Positions 31,605-43,192 are shown, counted from the stretch's first letter. The stretch is DNA of 64,000 bases from Calonectria ilicicola (GCA_020809705.1 CP085825.1:3100001-3164000); one strand, 5' to 3'. Notes: generated by a model not told the origin, from the letters alone. Made by a program: numbers and translations.

Positions 31605-34600
31605 CTATAGCTTCAGCTTCTCGCTGAGCCACTTGGTTGCCGTCTCAACTCCTTGGTCAATATTCTCGGGCTTGGTGCCCTGGCCTTGTCGTGAGGGCTC
31701 CTTACCACCGGACTTGCCACCAATCACATCTGAGACGGAAGCAGCCCAGTGCTCGGCAGTAACGCCTTGGGAGGCAAGGTGCTATTGAATCAAGTCAGTA
31801 TTGGTTAAGATTTTCCCTAGATGATAGTAGGATGGGACTTACAGATCCGACAAAAACACCGTGGACGACGGCACCCTCCTCCTTGCTACCGCCAAACAAG
31901 TAGACGGTCTTCTCCTTCTCCTTACTCTGGAAGTGCTTGACAACCTCGGTCAAAGCCTTGGGGTTGGCGCTGACGGGAAGACGGCCGACGAACCACTTGG
32001 ATTCCTTGTCTTGTTCAAAGTGCTTGAGAACGTGGTCAAGAGCAGTCTTGGCCTCAGCCTTCTGTCGCTTCTTTTGCTCCGCAACAACCGAAGCAGTAGT
32101 CTTCTGGAAGCGCTTGTTAAAGTCTTCCTTGGTAAGTGTGGAGATGGTGAGCTGGCTCAGCTCTTGAGACACCGCCTTGAGCTGAGCTTCCTTCTCAGGA
32201 CCAAAGGGCAACTTGTCGAGAGCCTCGAGCTTCTTGGAGAACTCATCGGCTTCACGTTGGACCTGGTGGGCTGCCTCGCCAGTGTGGGCAATGATACGAC
32301 GAATACCCTTGGCAATACCGCTCTCTTCAACAATGACGAGGTCCTTGATGAGGCCGGTCTGCTCAACGTGGGTACCACCACAAAATTCCACACTGTACTT
32401 TCGCCACTCAGCGTTCTTGGGGTCAGCAAGCATGGTGTCAATGTCCTTTCCGATAGAAACGACACGGACAGGGTTGGGGTAAGTCTCGCCGAAGACGGCA
32501 CGGCATCCTTCAATCTGGCGGGCAAGATCAAGATCAACATCCTTGGCAAAGACCTTGCCATTGTCGCGAATGTACTTGTTGGAGAGATCCTCAATCTTCT
32601 TCAGTTCGTCCAGCTTAACACCAGTCTTGTGAGAAAAGTCGAATCGAAGCTTGTCATCATCAACCAGAGAACCCTTCTGGTTGACATCATCACCGAGAAC
32701 CTCTCGCAGAGAGTGGTTGAGAATGTGAGTTCCGGTATGGTTGTTGCGGATGGGTGCACGGCGGAGCTCGTCATACTCGCAAATAACCTCATCACCAGTT
32801 GAAAGCACGCCCTCAACAACATAACCACTGTGAAGAATGTAGCCACCAAAGTTTTGGACATCAAGAACATTGAATGAAGCAGAGCCATCAATAATAAGTC
32901 GGCCGGTGTCGGCAATCTGACCACCAGACTCAGCGTAAAAGTTAGTGTTGTCAAGCAAAATTCCAATGGCAGTGTTCTCAGGGATGTCCTTGGTCGACTT
33001 GGCGAAACCCTTGCCGGTATAGATCAACTGCACCTTGCCCTTGCTGTCGCCCTTGGAAAACTTGGCATCATCGTTGGTTCGGGGAGTCTGGTGCTGCTTC
33101 TCCAGTTCGGAAATCTGATGGACATCCAGCTTGGCGAAAGTCTGGACGGACTCCTTAACAGCCTTACTAGCCTCACGAGCCTTGATCTTGGCGGCCTCAA
33201 CCTCCTTATCGTCGATTTCAAGGTTTCGCTCTTCAGCCATCAATCGAGTCAAGTCGACGGGGAAGCCAAAAGTGTCGTACAGTCGCCACACGACATCGCC
33301 ATCAAGCTTGTTGGAGCCCTTCTTAGCGGTCTCGGCAGCGTACTTTTCGAATTGAGCCTCGCCACGATCTAGGGTGCGGGCGAAAGCGACCTCTTCCTCA
33401 TTAAGAATCTCAATGAGATCTTGCTGCTTCTTCACCAGCTCAGGGAATTGATCACCCACTTGCTCAAGGAGAGCAGGTAGAATCTTGGAGAAGAAGGAAC
33501 CAATCTCGGCATTGAAGTATTTTCTGGCATATCGGACACCTCGTCGCAAAACTCGTCGAACAACGTAGCCTCGGCCATCATTGTTAGGCACGGCACCGTC
33601 AGTAATCGAAAAGGAGAGTGTTCGAATGTGGTCGGCGACGACTCGGTACGCAGTGTCAATTCCATCAACGTCGTCCTTGCCATATTTGTCAGTGTATGTG
33701 CGGGCACCAGTGACCTGTTCAATCTGCTTGAAGAGGGGGGCGAAGCAGTCAGTGGCGTAGTTGGAGACAGTGTCTTGAAGAGCAGAGACCAATCTTTCGT
33801 AGCCCATTCCGGTATCAACGTGCTTGGCAGGGAGCGATTTGAGGCTCTTGTCCTTTTGTCGATCAAATTGGATGAAAACCAGGTTCCAGATCTCGACTAC
33901 CATGGGGTCGTCCATGTTGACGAGGCTTGCAGCGTTTCGGCCACCAATCTTGTCGTAGTGAACCTCGCTACAGGGGCCGCAAGGACCTTGGTCGCCCATC
34001 TCCCAAAAGTTGTCCTTCATGTTTCCGGGGAGGATGTGGTCCTCGGGAACACCAACAGACTTCCACAGGTCCTTAGCTTCCAGATCGGGCTCGAGGTTGA
34101 GATCGGGGTTGCCCTCGAAGTATGTGACGTAGAGACGATCAGCATCGAGGCCATAGACCTTGGTGAGGAGTTCCCATGCCATCTCGATGGCTTCCTTCTT
34201 GAAGTAGTCGCCAAAGGACCAATTACCCAACATCTCGAAAAAGGTGTGGTGGTAGCTGTCCTTGCCGACATCATCGAGATCGTTGTGCTTTCCACCGGCA
34301 CGGATAACCTTCTGGGTATCGGCAGCCTTCTTGAGACTTGCCATGGGGTCCGTCTGGCCAATGGTGCCAAGGAAAATGGGCTTGAACTGGTTCATGCCCG
34401 CATTGGTGAAGAGCAAGGTGGGGTCATTGTGAGGGACGACGGAGGAGGAAGGGACTGCGCAGATAAGGTAGTTAGCATGGATTTGCACATTGAAAATATG
34501 AATCGGTAGAAAGAGACACTGCAGATTATTGTAATGCCGCTCGTAAAACTGCAAAAGGTGGCGGGGTGGTGTGCCCGCACTATCAAAGGCATGCTCATAC

Positions 34601-35018
34601 CTATGGTGTGGCCCCTCTGCTCGAAGAATTCGAGAAAGGTCTTGCGCACGCGCGCGGCGGGCCACTGGAGCTCGGCCATGCTGGAGCTGGAGCTGGAGCT
34701 GGAACTCGAAAGGGCCCGACGGTTGGCAAGAAGAAATCGAGAGAGGGCGCGAGGCGCAACGGGTCGTCGCAGGGTCGCAGTGGTGGTTGACGTCGAGGTT
34801 GAGGTTGAAGGAGCGGGGTGTCTTCCGTTGCGGGAGCTGGGGTGGAGGAGTTGCCCTGTGTGCTGCTGCGGTCGCGGTGGCGACTGGGTGTAGAAACTTC
34901 TACAAGAATGAGTCAACAGTACATAAGGTCCGCTACCGCCGCCCGCGCCCGCGCTCCAGCAGCGTGACAGCCCGCGCCTGGCCGAGCTGCCTCTGCTGCA
35001 ACTGCTGCACGTCCACAT
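31605..35018 (-). CDS. ala1: Alanyl-tRNA synthetase, with possible mitochondrial N-terminal extension
   Basis: Three exons: (35018 or 34679)-34601, 34454-31843 and 31781-31605. From the ATG at 34679 (AGCATGGCC, strong context; [24 protein letters not shown]) the product is 955 residues, the usual cytosolic AlaRS length. From the in-frame ATG at 35018 it gains 113 residues, rich in Ser, Arg, Thr and Pro, without a single Asp or Glu, which looks like a mitochondrial presequence. The catalytic domain shows [21 protein letters not shown] and GCGPCSE-like [13 protein letters not shown]. The editing domain has [14 protein letters not shown] and [10 protein letters not shown] (zinc/editing histidines). 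The C-Ala part ends with [15 protein letters not shown]. One gene making both enzymes by alternative starts is known for yeast ALA1. The 146-nt first intron separates exon 1 from the catalytic core. Confidence 0.95.
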
Positions 35019-35252
35019 CCCCCAAATTAAAAGAGCACGTTGGCGTCTGTGTCTTGTGACCTCCCTCTTTCAACTCTTAATCTTAACTCTTGACCTTGAC
35101 ACTTGGCTGGCAAGTCCACCAATCCGGTCAATCACTCAATTCACTCGGGAGCGTGCATGCGCACACGCTGTCTGCCGTTGCTTTTTCTCACTTGAATGTA
35201 AAAGTGGTCAGAGTTGCGGTTTTTGAGTGGCGGGGGAAATTCATCGGCCCAG

Positions 35253-36051
35253 ATGATGCTGCACGGAGCGCAATCGCCTTCCTCCGTCTCGCCGCCGGCC
35301 CACGTTGCCGACAGTCTGGATCCCTCGACGAGGCTGCGGCGAAAGCGGAAGGCGAAGACCCAAGAGAATGAGCGCCTATCCAAGCGATTAAGTCTTTTGA
35401 ATCTAGGTACGTATTGCATGTTTTGGCTATTGGGGTTTTATTTTTTTCTTTTTCTTTTTTGTTCTATTCTTTCGTTCCTTTTCTTTTCTTTTTCCCTTTA
35501 TGCTAATGCCGGCCATAGAACAAGGTGGCAACAAGCTCTATGTTCCCGTTGAGACCCCCTCATCATGCATCCCCGAATTGCCCGACCCTACTTCGTCGGC
35601 CTCTCCAACGGCGTCGCAGGATGTCTCGCCCATTCCCGACGACACTATGCAACTGGACGACACGAAGCACAAAGTCTACATCTATAATATCGATGACGAG
35701 CTCTCCTCCGACAGCGAGTCCGACGACGGCAAGCTCGTCTTCCTCCCCGATATTGACAAGCATCTTCGCGCTAATCGCATACCCCCTTCAATACTGGCTA
35801 ACAAGGACGGCGAACTGGCGGGCATGCAAGTTGTTCTTTACAGCGACCCAAAGTCCTTGTCTGTGCCCGAGGAAAAGGACAGCGTCCGAAAAGCCATCAT
35901 TGAATCACGTCGCCGTGTAAGGGAGCAGCAGCGCCTACGACGTGAGGGTAAGGACATTGACGAGGCAGCAACAACCGTAAACAACCCAATCGTTAATGAC
36001 GGCGCCATGGCCGCAGAAGGCGATGATCCAGATGCTATGGAAATGGACTAA
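35253..36051 (+). CDS. Conserved fungal protein of unknown function (228 aa)
   Basis: Two exons, 35253-35406 and 35519-36051 (112-nt GTACGT...CCATAG intron), give 228 residues. I do not recognise the family. Splicing creates the continuous segment ERLSKRLSLLNLEQGGNKLYVPVE, which looks like a conserved core and is the main support for the model. The N-terminal 45 residues are low-complexity with a basic patch (RLRRKRKAKTQENE). The middle is acidic (DDELSSDSESDDGKLVFLPDIDKHLR). PSILANKDGELAGMQVVLYSDP follows, then a charged helix (KAIIESRRRVREQQRLRR). No signal peptide or membrane segment. The start ATGATG at 35250-35255 could place the first Met at either codon; the second is in frame. It is divergent from AlaRS with about 235 bp to the long AlaRS start. 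Composition suggests a nuclear or cytosolic regulatory protein, but no function is assigned. Confidence 0.75.
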
Positions 36052-36322
36052 ACGACAGCGACTTACCAGTCTCCTAGATATACCCAAGGCGCATGTTGGA
36101 GTTGCGGATTGTTCTTGACTTGACATGGAACCAAGTGATTGTGGCGCACATTGTTATAGATGCTTTTATTTCATTATCTACATACTGCAAGTGTACTTGT
36201 TCAAAACTTAATGCTATTCATGTTTGCCTGCCTTGAATTTACCCGTGGTTATCACCTTGTTGTCGCCCGTCCACTCAACTGCCCCTCAAATCTCATGCTC
36301 AATTTCCAATTTCCTTCATTCC

Positions 36323-36909
36323 TTATCGCGATGTTGATGCTGGTGGTGGTCCAGGAGGTGGTTGATAGCTTTGTCTATCTTGCATCGGATCAACCTTGGT
36401 TCCTCCAGCTGGAGGTTCATACATGGGAGGTCGGGATGGATCATAGATGGGCGGAGGCATGTTATACATCGGGTAGCCGTTTGGCGGTGGCGGTCCATAT
36501 ACTATATACGTCGGCTGGTTGTAGGGATAATTAGGGTCGAACTGGGCTCGCATTCGTCGGGTGACAAGGCACTGTCGCAGGTGTTAGTCCTGTGTGTGGA
36601 AGGCAAAGCATGCTGCTGCGGGTATCGCTCACTCTGTGGTATGCCAAAGGCTCCAGGCCCTTTTTCAGTCTCGACTTGGCGTGTAAGTAGCCGCCGATGA
36701 GCCAGGCGAAGAAGAGGCCGGTGATGACGAGGAAAATGGTCCACTTCACAATGACGCCAGTCTGTTGCAGTTAGTGGGCCTGGAGCTTTCTAGCGTTTGG
36801 GATTGGAACTGACATCGCTATACCACCAGTACACACCATCGTTGGAGTAGTACACGCCGTTGTCGTCGTCGCGAGGCCGCAACGCGACCCTTTTCACAAT
36901 CGCCACCAT
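36323..36909 (-). CDS. Small single-pass membrane protein with PPxY motifs (RCR-like)
   Basis: Three exons on the minus strand (36909-36814, 36761-36633, 36571-36323) give 157 residues. The N-terminal 35 residues (VYYSNDGVYWWYSD) precede one membrane helix (WTIFLVITGLFFAWLIGGYL, about residues 39-58). A basic juxtamembrane stretch follows (HAKSRLKKG, then RRMRAQF), and then a Pro/Tyr-rich cytosolic tail with two PPxY motifs (PPIY and PPMY). PPxY tails bind WW domains of Rsp5/Nedd4 ubiquitin ligases. The layout resembles fungal Rcr1/Rcr2-type proteins, which regulate plasma-membrane and endosomal traffic and affect chitin deposition. I call the RCR relationship by architecture, not by confident sequence identity. 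The short intron donors are GTCAGT and GTGAGC, and all phases are consistent. Confidence 0.75.
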
Positions 36910-38137
36910 TGCGCAAGATGTGGCAGGATTTGAGGATAGAGAGCAGAGTGTCGACCAGGTGATTAGACCAGCCCAGGAAGCAGGGGGGGTAGGGTCTTAA
37001 AGAGGGAGCCCGGTCGCAGCCCGTGTTGCCAATAAAGTGTATCCGTTGGTGGGGAGGTGGTCAAGCTTCGTCATCGGTTGCGCGGGCACGCAGGACAGGA
37101 GGAGGAGTGTCTCCGGCAAAGCAAAGATGGAGATAAGAAGAGCGACACGCAATATTGTGCGACTATAGAGCGTATTTGATGGGATGCAACGTTGTAAAAA
37201 TACACACCCTTCGTCAAGGGCGAAACTGGCGAAAACGGCATTGCCGAAGCGAGCGTGGCTGTTGCGGCGTCTCCTGTTGCGACTGGCGCCGCACACCTTC
37301 TGGGGGCGGGTTTCATACGCCTTCAAGGTCTGGGGGAATGTGGGCCTCCCAAGCCGGCGAAGCATTGACAGGCTGCGACGGTTTGGTTTAAGCTGTGGCC
37401 GAACTGCGGTGGATCAGACCGAGAATAAGCAGACGAGCAGAGTCCAACAATAGCCGCCATCGTGCACCAGCGCCAGAGAGTTCACTAGACCTATGTAGAA
37501 CCAGCCGCCTATGCTTGTGCTTGTGCTTGTGCTTGTTGTGATGAGCTCGTATACAGGGCAAAAAACTCTCGTATATGCATATATCGAGACGTTAATTTTG
37601 GCTCCAACCAAGAGCTAGCAGCTAATTCCACCAGCGCCAAAATGGTCGAGTACTTCTCACAGTGAATGCACCCAGCCTCTTCCAAGGGCTGACCATGTAC
37701 ATCGCAGCATTTTCCGCGAACCCTTCTTTTTGCTTTTCGTAGTCTAGATTGATCCATCCCTGATTACCATGCCCGGCCCTCAACTTGATGCTTCAAATGT
37801 CTCAAAGCCACCATCCCGTTGTCGCAAATATTTGACCTACCCTCCCTTCTTTTGCACTCATTGTTCTACCGGAATCCGCGAGTCTCTAAGTGCTTATTCG
37901 GCATGCTGGTGCGCGCCATGATCTATCCTGACATGTTTGTCGCAGGCTTGCCCTCCGGCTGCCTCCTTAGAGTGCACTCATTCACAGGTCTTGTCTCTCG
38001 CCATCTTTATTTCAATGCTGCACTTGGAACCGTATGGAATCCTCTACGTGCTTTATCAATACAATCCAAAGACGCCATCGCTTGAATGCTTTCCTCGAAA
38101 CTGAAATGCAAATGCCCACACCCATTGCCCAACCATC
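36910..38137. other. 1.2-kb intergenic between two minus-strand genes
   Basis: Promoter of the PPxY protein at the left, 3' flank of HRD3 at the right. An 82-codon ATG frame on the minus strand (37509-37757) has a CxxHC-like patch and a QA-repeat end, but matches nothing known. A hexamer repeat (GCTTGT)n lies at about 37512-37536 and codes that QA tail. Confidence 0.5.
37512..37536. repeat. Hexanucleotide microsatellite (GCTTGT)n
   Basis: Four tandem GCTTGT-type units within intergenic DNA; likely replication-slippage polymorphic. Confidence 0.7.
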
Positions 38138-40783
38138 TTACAACAACCCGACACCACCTGCTGCCCACTCTGCAAACCCTTCCGCTCCATCGCCAACAAT
38201 GACCCGCGGAGGGTTCGGGGGGAGGCCTTGTTCTTGTCTTCGTGCGTCCTCTTGTTGCAAATGCCTCTGCTGCAGGCGTTGTCGCCACCAGAGGAGGAAC
38301 ACGAGGGCAAAGGTAACGGCGATTATCAGGAAGCTTTCCAGAACACCGTCATCTTCGTTGAGCCCTTCACCGTTGCCAAGAGGGTCATCGTACAAGGTTT
38401 CACCACTGTAATATTCATCATCATACACAAGAGCATCGTCTTGAAGAAAATTGGCAATCCACTCAGAGAGAGATCGGACCTTTGCTGGTTCTGCTCTTGT
38501 CAGTAAAACTTGTTGTGCTACTGCGATGGGGTCCATGACTTACTTGGCTCATCTTGAATGGAATGGATAGGTCCATGGGTCAATGTGTTCCATGCGCTCC
38601 GGATCCGAAGCTTGAGTAAACTTAAGGTCACTGGTAAGTATGCCTCCTCATTCACCTCCAAGGCATGGTCATAATATCTCTTCGCAAGGTGAAAGTCCTG
38701 CACCAGTCCAATTCCATTCTCATGCATCCATCCCAAGTTGAAAAGAGCCTGTGCACTCTGGGAATAGTCGGATGCGCCAGTGTAGCATTGAACCGCCTTG
38801 GAAATGTCTGGCTTCGCTCCGATACCATAGTAGTAGTAATCGCCCATCTTGACAAGCGAATCAACGTTTGATTGCCTAGATGATCGTGTCCAATAAATCA
38901 GGGCAAGTCCAGGGTTCTCCAAAAGGCCGTGCCTTTCTGTCGACGTATTGAGCCAAGAGGGCAGAGGCAATTGAGATTGAACCGAGTCGAGCATGTACGC
39001 CACGTTGGTTTGGGCCTTTTCATACCCTTGTTCGGCTGCAATGAGATATTCGATGAACGCAAGCTCATAATCACCGGCCTCGTAGGCGTCATTTGCATCC
39101 GCCCAAGATGACACCAGCGGTTCTGCCTTTTCGGCAACGGCCTTGTAGTAAGTCAGAGATCCACCACAAAGCTTCTCGCGTCCAACACCATGGTGAATCA
39201 TCTCGGCAATGTAGTATTGAGCTTCGATATTCCCATGTCGACCTGCGAGCTCGAAGTAGTTGTTGGCAATTCTAACGTCGTCTTGACCCCCTTGGTCCAG
39301 ATATAACTGTCCCTGTTGGACGAGGGCTGGCGCATAGTCTTGGTCAGCCGACTTCTTGAACAGCTCCATGGCCATCTTCACATTTTCCTTTTGTCCATGG
39401 CCATGGAGCAACATGAGGCCGAGGCCGTGTTGAGACTGGGCGTCCCCGTGAGAGATACCACGCTCGAACCAGAATTTTGCTCGCTCAAAGTTTTGGTTTA
39501 CACCATCCCCCCTCAAGTACATCCGGCCAAGATAACCAGCGGCTTTGGAGGCTATCATTTCAATGCCATGTTTGTAATTCTCAAGCACTCGGCCATCTTT
39601 CCTCCAGTAACGCGATGCTACCAGGAAAAAGTATCTCCGGGCTAAGGGAATGTTTCGATCCAGGCCTCGCTGACCATCGTAATATATCCTTCCCAAGTTG
39701 TATGAGGCCTTGGAGTCACCCTTTTGGGACATGAGATCCAAGTACTCAATCACATCGTCGATGGCAGCATTTGCATCTGAGGCAGGGTTGCTTTTGTACG
39801 CATTCATGCCAGCACTGGAAGCGCTGGCCCCTTCCCCGTAAATGCCGCCGTCATCATCTGAAATGCGCCATGCTTGGTGGACCCAAGACCGGCCTCCCGG
39901 GGGCCCAGCACGATACCAGGCGATGACCTTATCTGCCACGCTCTTGTAGTATTTTACGGCAGCCTCACAGTTCTTTGTTGTTCCAATTCCGCTATGATGG
40001 CGGAATCCCGTTGCCATCTTGGCCCGCACATCACCCCTGACAGCGGCAAAACTGTAGTAAAGAAGGGCCTTGGCTTGGTCACGCTGCACCACATTACCAA
40101 GTCCTGTTGAGTAATAAACACCCATCATAAATTGCGCGGTCGTATTCCCGTGCACGGCTGCAAGTTGCTGGTAGTTGTTGAAAGCGGCCTCAAGGTTCCT
40201 CGGATGGCTGTAATTGCCGAAGAAGTTTATTTGTGCGAGAAGATAGAGAGCATCGGAATTGTTTTGTCGCGCAGCTTCTTCCAGAAACTGCACGGCGTTC
40301 AGAAGGGGGCCGCTAATATTTGCGTCGTGGGATGGTGATGGCGCAGTTGCCGGTCCGCTCGGAATCGCTTTGGCAATGTATCGCAAGACTGTTCCTACCA
40401 GGCCTGATTGTCGTCGCTTTCGAAGATGGGATGTATGCGGGGTCTTTCCAAGCTCAATCATGGCCGATTCGACGAGATCGGCACCTATGTATGTCAGCCC
40501 ATATGATCTTTCAGTTGCCGCGCAATTGTGTTCATACCAGGTTGAGGGCCGTCATGATGGTTCTGGTTCTCCGCCACATCCGTCCCTGGGGATGCTACAT
40601 GCTTGTTTTGGCCTCCTCGCTGAAACGATGTATCTTCGTTGTATGTCTCTTGGTAGTACTTTGCATTCGTACAAAGTCCAGAGCTGGCCTGCCAAAGCAC
40701 TGGATTTGGTCAGTAGCTGTCGTGTGTCTATGTTTAGGTGGGATTATCAGCTTACGGAGCAGCCAGACGAGCGATTGCCGCAT
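38138..40783 (-). CDS. hrd3: HRD3/SEL1L, ERAD E3 ligase complex subunit
   Basis: Four exons on the minus strand (40783-40756, 40699-40538, 40484-38544, 38493-38138) give 828 residues. The first junction, using acceptor CCAG at 40700, yields MRQSLVWLLLLWQASSGL, a good signal peptide, which decides the splice choice. GADLVESAM, then at least ten Sel1-like repeats (SDALYLLAQINFFGNYS, AQFMMGVYYSTGLGN, ASYNLGRIYYDGQRG, SQHGLGLMLLHGHG, ALFNLGWMHENGIG) fill the lumenal part. A membrane helix (SFLIIAVTFALVFLLWW, about residues 745-761) near the end is followed by a basic Q/R-rich cytosolic tail. This is the Hrd3/SEL1L plan: a lumenal receptor that stabilises Hrd1 and recruits misfolded glycoproteins with Yos9 for ubiquitination. 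An N-x-S/T pattern (NISG, NNSD, NYSH, NTTA) supports lumenal glycosylation. Confidence 0.93.
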
Positions 40784-42022
40784 CCTGGGCAAGTCCTATG
40801 TGCCTAAAGATTTAATAGAAGCACTTGGCATGGCGGGATTCCCAGTTGGAAGGGTACCGCCGGTCCGATGTTGATTTCGCGGGGTGTGGGTTGAGCTGCA
40901 ATCTCCAGTAACAGCTGTCCAGATGAAACGTGCTACGTACATGAGGTAATGTGTCCGAGGTAGCTTGCCCAGAAAGGGGAAAGCGTCATTTTGTGATGGC
41001 TGACTAAGTAGTTGCTGGGATCAACGAGCCATGGACCAAGTTTCGCATCTGACTTCTTCAAATTTCAATTCCAAAGATGATGAGAGGCGCTCTATTGATT
41101 TCAGATTTGATAATTGAAAAGCATAAGTGGCAATTTTGGAAAATCTTCATTGAAACCTCCCATTAGACAAGCTTAATTTACATGGATGGCGGAACGAGGG
41201 TGTCATATACAGGGCGGTTGTGGAGTGGGTACGATGAACGAATTGTCTATGCTTAGCTGAAGGACATCATGATCGAGTCCGCAGCGAAATCATGATGGGC
41301 ATGAGATGGTCATTCGCAACTGATACTTATTTCTGAAGCGATGGCGGGGTCTCAACATCCATGCATTGCTGTTGCCTGGGTCCTGGAGGTAGCTCCAAGT
41401 GCTTCTTTGTACATGGTGGGACGGATGGCGCGTGTCTGCCTAATATTTCACGCCTCAAATTGTACATATTTCTTTTGTCAAAGCAGAAGGTTCAGTGAAT
41501 CTGCTCAGCCAAACCCAAAGTACCATTGCGACAGGCCACCTGCGTCAGCTGGCGGCACTAGGCATGCTGCTAAGAGCTCTAGCTAGAGTGAGAGGAGCCG
41601 GGTTCCAGTGCCCTGGCTGCTTTTGCTCAGTGCCCCAGTCGCTAACATCTGCCCCATGCAAGTGCTGCAGCTGAAAGTACCACCATGAACACGAAAGTCA
41701 CGGGTATCGCGTTTAATGACTACGAGCTAACCGCGTCGCAACGCGTCCCTCAGCCTCCAACGCCTTTCAATTCCCGACATTGTTCGTTGGGGGCTACATT
41801 AAAATTCACGGCACACTTTTGCCAATCCACCACACCGTCCCTTCGCCAGCCTCTACTTTCCTTTTAAACACCTCTCTGTGCCATCAATTCGGCCCCATTC
41901 CCCGTCCCTCTTATTCCATTACAATTACTCCATACAAGGTCCGAGTCATTAGAGCTCCTCGTTTATTTCGAGGTCTCCTTGTGCATCGACCACTTGGCCG
42001 TCTCCACCTGCAGAATCTCAGC
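40784..42022. other. 1.24-kb intergenic between divergent HRD3 (-) and UNG1 (+)
   Basis: Promoter space for both genes. The last 240 bases hold an open frame continuous with UNG1, basic and without acidic residues, but with no ATG. A separate ATG frame at 41685-41867 would be a 60-codon upstream ORF of UNG1 if transcription starts that far up. No other gene seen. Confidence 0.5.
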
Positions 42023-43192
42023 ATGTCGACCCTCAAGCGAAAGGCCAACGCCGCGCCTGCTGGCGGCGATGCGAAGAAATCCAAGGCCAATGGAAATATT
42101 GCCAGCTTTTTTGGAGCCGCCCCTAAGCCAGCTGGTGCTGCTCCCCCTGCTATCAAGTTTAACAAGGCGAAGTGGCTCGAGGGCCTCACTTCGGAGCAGA
42201 AAACCCTCTTGAAGCTCGAGATCGACACTCTTGACGATAGTTGGTTGGCTCATCTCAAGGATGAGATTACGACAAAGGAATTTCTCGACCTCAAGAAGTT
42301 CCTAGACCGAGAGACTGCTGCTGGAAAAAAATGGTTCCCCCCGAAGGAGGATGTCTACTCATGGTAAGAGAAACATACCACGCCCACAGTCTCTTCGAAT
42401 TCTAACCCTCTGAATGCCAGGTCTCGTCATACACCCTTCCACAACGTCAAGGTCGTCATTGTTGGCCAAGACCCTTATCACAACTTCAACCAAGCCCACG
42501 GCTTGGCCTTCTCTGTCCGAGCCCCGACCCCAGCACCACCCTCGCTGAAGAATATGTACATTGCTCTCAAGAAAGACTACCCGTCATTTGAGACTCCGCC
42601 GAACAAGGGTGGTTTACTTACGCCGTGGGCAAATGAGGGTGTCCTCATGTTGAATACTTGTCTCACCGTGCGAGCCCACGAGGCTAACTCTCATTCTAAC
42701 CGAGGCTGGGAGCGATTCACGCAAAAGGTCATTGACCTGGTGGCACAAAAGCGCACGCGAGGTGTTGCGTTCATGGCCTGGGGTACCCCGGCTGGAAAGC
42801 GAGTGCAAAAGATTGATCGACAACGACATCTGGTTCTGCAGAGTGTCCATCCCAGCCCTTTGAGTGCAGCCAGGGGGTTCTTTGACTGCAAACACTTCAA
42901 GCTGGCCAATGAGTGGCTTGTGAAGCGATACGGTGCAGATGGAGAAATCGACTGGGCACTGGTACCAGGCAACACCACCAAAGCAGCAGTCGAAGAGTCC
43001 AAGCCCGAGTCAGACACTGAGTCTGACAAGGATAGCAAGGTTGAGGAGAAGAACCCCAAAGAGAAGAAGGCAGTGTCGAAGAAGAAGGAAGAGTCAAAAA
43101 AGAAGAACGACGATGGCAACGAATTCGAGGACGATGAAGAGGCTTTGGAAGAAGCATTGAAATTGGCTGAGAAGGAAGTGGCCAAGAAATAA
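42023..43192 (+). CDS. ung1: Uracil-DNA glycosylase (family 1)
   Basis: Two exons, 42023-42363 and 42421-43192 (57-nt GTAAGA...GCCAG intron), give 370 residues. The N-terminus (MSTLKRKANAAPAGGDAKKSKANGNIASFFGA) contains IASFF, resembling the PIP/PCNA-binding start of UNG. The catalytic core has the water-activating loop GQDPYH with D131, GLLTPWANEGVLMLNTCLTV (the loop that binds uracil) and the Leu/His loop HPSPLSAARGFF. Part of the usual FLLWG motif reads FMAWGTPAGKR. The C-terminal 70 residues are a lysine- and glutamate-rich tail longer than in human UNG2. The enzyme removes uracil from DNA in base excision repair. The nuclear product from 42023 is clear; a mitochondrial form is discussed as a finding. 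Confidence 0.95.

Noticed and set aside
31861..32802. 313-codon plus-strand open frame antisense to AlaRS
   Set aside because: Mirror frame of a strongly codon-biased gene (LLL-rich from CTT/AAG pairs). No domain is seen, and AlaRS on the other strand is certain.
33628..34509. 293-codon plus-strand open frame antisense to AlaRS
   Set aside because: Same codon-mirror effect; the AlaRS catalytic domain occupies the bases on the minus strand.
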